Source: Fragilaria crotonensis
Lineage: Eukaryota; Bacillariophyta; Fragilariophyceae; Fragilariales; Fragilariaceae
Length of the DNA stretch: 44,409 nt
Assembly: GCA_022925895.1 (NCBI GenBank)
Contig: JAKSYS010000521.1
Span: forward strand, 1-44,409
Direction of reading: 5' to 3'
Shown: positions 41,690 through 44,409 of the stretch, piece after piece
How the letters are laid out: the number at the start of each line of letters is the position of its first letter
How positions within the stretch are numbered: position 1 is the first letter of the stretch
Position numbers and translations under genes: made by a program
The notes under the pieces: model-generated
Told to the model about the DNA's origin: nothing
Seen by the model: only the letters and a program-made list of their open reading frames with translations
The model's database searches: none

Positions 41690-44409
41690 GACATCAAAGC
41701 AGTTACAACAAAACTTCAAACGTTAGGAAACATCATCGATCAGGTGTCGTTAGGCTGGAGATTCCACTGTGCAACGAAGACGATCCTGCTACTTGCACCC
41801 AGTGGACACAAATTGATGTGCCTTCGGAAATAGTTCGGCTGCTCCAAGAACGTAACCGACGCCATTTTGGCCAAGCGCACGGAACACCCTTCACAATTCC
41901 ACCGCTCGCAGAATTATTGGGTTACACAGGTATTGGCGAAGCGCAGAAACAGTTTCTACACGGAACATTTGACGTCACAGGTTACGACGAGAGTGTTAAG
42001 CTTCTGATTCGCCATCTTCAGTACTCACATGAGTGGTCCCGCGATCTCATTCGACCAACGATAAGTGACGACGACTTCTGTGAGAAATTGAGACTCTGGT
42101 CTGAATCAACTACAACTTCTCCCTCCGGAATGCACTTGGGACACTATAAGGCTCTAATCTCCCGGCATTCTTTTTCTTCCGATGCGCCAGATGAAGATTT
42201 GACCCCGGAATTCAAAGCAAGCCGTGATGAATTGAATTATAGACAGCAAGCCCTCCGCCAACTCCGTCTGGATATGATTAATTATGCACTCGAGAGGGGG
42301 TACTCGCTTCAGCGTTGGCAAAAAGTCGTCAACACGATGCTCTTCAAAGATCCGGATAATGTGCGATTACACCGCACAAGGGTCATTCACATCTACGAAG
42401 CGGATTTTAACCTTTTCCTCGGTATCAAGTGGAGCAGCGATGCATCAAGCCGAAGATCTTCGTCTCTTAATGAAGGGCAATTTGGGTCACGGCCATATCG
42501 TAATGCCACAGATCCTGTTTTCATCGAAGAACTTCAATTGGAAATCTCTCGAGCCACCCGAAAGCCCGTCGTGTTGACAAACTATGATGCCACAGCGTGT
42601 TATGATCGGATTATCCCGAACCTAGGGATGACAGTTAGTCAGAAATATGGTGTTCCGGCAGAAGTCACCGAGAGCAACGCGTCGACCCTTGAAAAAGCTG
42701 AGTTTCATGTTCGAACAGAACTCGGAATTTCCCCCACGAGTTACCATCACGAACCAGAATTCCCAGTGTATGGCACAGGCCAGGGAAGTGCAAACTCACC
42801 GGCTATTTGGTGTTTTCTATCTAGTACCCTCTTCGATTGTTATGATACCAGGGCACATCAGGCAATTATGTTGGGATACTCATAATGATGTCAGAGTCCA
42901 CTTTGGTCTTATTGGATTTGTTGACGACTGTAATGGTCAAACAAACTCCTTTGGAAGCGACAGCTCGACTGAGACAGTTCATCAGATAGTATCTCAAGCC
43001 CAGACTAACGCGCAATGCTGGTCAGACCTCTTACACGCAAGCGGTGGCGCCCTCGAATTGAGCAAGTGTTCCACTCATATTCTTCAATGGCAATTCTCGC
43101 TTTCGGGAGCACCAGTGTTAGTTCCGATGCATTCTGGACCGGAAGTATCTATGGAAGTCTGGGATCGTCAAGCGGATTCAGCAAAAACACTACAAGTACT
43201 TCCGGCTTATAAGGCTCACAAGACTTTAGGACACTACAAGGACCCAGCGGGAACACAACGAGAGCAATACCGCCAATTGAAAAGAAGCGATGCGATTACG
43301 GCTCTTTATGTGGGAGACTCCGCTCAGTCGCCTCGAAGCGTGGACGTTTTATTTTGCATGTTATTTACCGGCAGTGAGTTATCCGTTGGCTAGCTCGTCT
43401 CTTACCAAACTGGATCTCGAACGCGTGCAGCGGAAAGCAATGTCTATAATTGTTCCACGTTGCGGATTCAATCGCAATACCAAGAAAGCGATTCTATATG
43501 GTCCCTTAGCCCTTGGAGGTGCTAATTTTCGGTCTCTGTATGTTCAACAAGGGGTTTCTCAAGTCATGATGTTCATTCGACATTGGCGCAAACAGTCGCT
43601 GACTGGGAGGTTGCTACGCATCGCTGTCTCTTGGTTCCAGGCTCAAGTCGGCGTTTCGTTCTCTATTCTTGAAAATGTTCATTCTGCGTTGCCGCAACTC
43701 GAATCCAAATGGCTCAGCTCCCTTAGATTGTTCTTAGCCAACATTGAGGCAAAGCTTCGACTCGATGTGACCTATCTTCCTGCACTCCAAAGGTTGCACG
43801 ATTTCTGCATCATGGACGCGGTGATATCATCGGGACGTTTTACTCCTAAGGAGATTTGTCGAATTAACTATTGCAGATTGTTTTTACAGGCAATCACTGT
43901 TTCTGATTTGACAAGTATGAACGGTCGTACCTTGGATCACAATAAACTGAGTGGGCGTCATTCGCTTCTCAGTAGTTCTACTCATGGGACATCTATCTAT
44001 CAAGAACGACCTTCAGAGTCAACTTGGAAGCTGTGGTCGAAGGCAAATACCCTATGGAGCAGGTCGGATGGCACTCTCATCCAACCTCTCGGTGATTGGA
44101 TCATACCCATCCACCAAATGCATCAGCGCCACCCGGCGTACTGGTTCGCCGGTCATTTGTGGGTTCGGCTTCAGGAGCAGACATACGGAAATGTACTCCG
44201 ACATCATCGGATCGATGTTTCCGTGAAACGCGTACCTATTGCGAATGGAGTGCCGCGCACAATCGAAACCTGAGTATTGGACAATTGCTCACCAAACTCA
44301 TATCTGGAATAAATCGCCCTCCTTTTGCAGGTACATTCACACAATTCGTCGCGTCACTTCCTGCCTGGGAGTTAGAGCTCTTGCATCACGTGGAGATGGA
44401 AGAAGATCC
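41690..44409 (+). pseudogene. LINE reverse transcriptase and C-terminal region, frameshifted, open at the right edge
   Basis: The longest frame (41818-42885) contains SPSGMHLGHYKAL, LNEGQFGSRPYRNATD, motif A NYDATACYDRIIPNLG (first Asp at 42586) and GTGQGSANSPAIWCFLSSTL. The YXDD-equivalent is GFVDDCNGQTNSF (42917 on) in a second frame, reached if one G is added to GGG 42873-42875. A third frame from about 43300 gives WTFYFACYLPAVSYPLASSS, VQRKAMSIIVPRCGFNRNTK and GPLALGGANFRSLYVQQGV, the connection region, and stops at 44271; a further frame (LSIGQLLTKLISGINRPPFA) runs off the window. It copies element RNA into DNA at the nick. Confidence 0.85.

Larger units (their letters stand above)
36972..44409 (+). 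mobile_element. Non-LTR retrotransposon (LINE) with ORF1, APE endonuclease and reverse transcriptase, truncated by the window edge
   Basis: More than 7.4 kb on the + strand in the order ORF1-like region, EEP/APE endonuclease, reverse transcriptase, and a C-terminal region that is still open at 44409. Numerous frame changes split it. At nine of them one extra base in a homopolymer would restore the frame (A at 37508, T at 37696, T at 37836, A at 37843, A at 38178, C at 38466, T at 40428, A at 40463, G at 42873). In-frame stops not due to a frame change are few. No long terminal repeats are seen; poly(A) tail and target duplication lie outside. Confidence 0.85.

Noticed and set aside
1-44409. 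CRISPR arrays, rRNA or tRNA genes
   Set aside because: No regularly spaced direct repeats, rRNA-like blocks or tRNA cloverleaf were seen, and the sequence is eukaryotic nuclear.

Overview
This window looks like nuclear DNA of a diatom, most likely a pennate one. The evidence is a gene with the diatom-expanded DVLLGRG (DUF6824-type) domain, signal peptides followed by ASAFAP-like plastid-targeting motifs, short GT-AG introns (71, 96 and 104 bp, with one of 296 bp), a bZIP factor, a PAS-domain protein of diatom style, and a non-LTR retrotransposon of a type I associate with diatom genomes. These assignments rest on motif recognition only; no database search was possible.

Layout. From 1 to 7.7 kb: aspartate aminotransferase (+), a plant/fungal-type Fpg DNA glycosylase (-), a single-domain Golgi-type glycosyltransferase (+), a copia RNase H scrap and a mitochondrial-type GatA amidase (-). 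From 8.2 to 15.1 kb: a truncated cation-diffusion-facilitator gene (-), a giant paralogue of the glycosyltransferase made of three tandem 331-residue units (+), and a GDP-fucose-transferase-like type II protein (-). From 15.7 to 23.6 kb: a plastid-targeted PDZ protein (+), a GCK-domain protein (-), a YjbQ/UPF0047 protein (+), a decayed ankyrin-repeat gene (-), a ribokinase-ITPase fusion (+) and a small protein with a PP1-docking-like motif (-). From 23.6 to 26.7 kb there is no convincing gene, but a sharply CpG-depleted 1-kb block lies inside it. From 26.7 to 35.4 kb: a bZIP factor with a spliced Gln/Met repeat tail (-), a Q-like SNARE (+), a Pro/Gln-rich protein (+), a DVLLGRG-domain gene split by a hAT-type MITE (+), and a PAS-domain protein (-). 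From about 37 kb to the right edge lies a long LINE (ORF1, APE endonuclease, reverse transcriptase) that runs off the window.

Cross-cutting themes. Three glycosyltransferase-like type II membrane proteins sit within 11 kb, two of them recent paralogues. Several neighbours are head-to-head pairs sharing a 490-650 bp intergenic promoter (Fpg/glycosyltransferase, fucosyltransferase-like/PDZ, GCK/YjbQ). At least four host genes (AAT, Fpg, triple glycosyltransferase, SNARE) and many points of the LINE are broken by frameshifts that would be repaired by one or two more bases in a homopolymer run. The simplest reading is undercalled homopolymers in the assembly rather than true pseudogenes, so the affected genes are reported as whole genes with the break marked.
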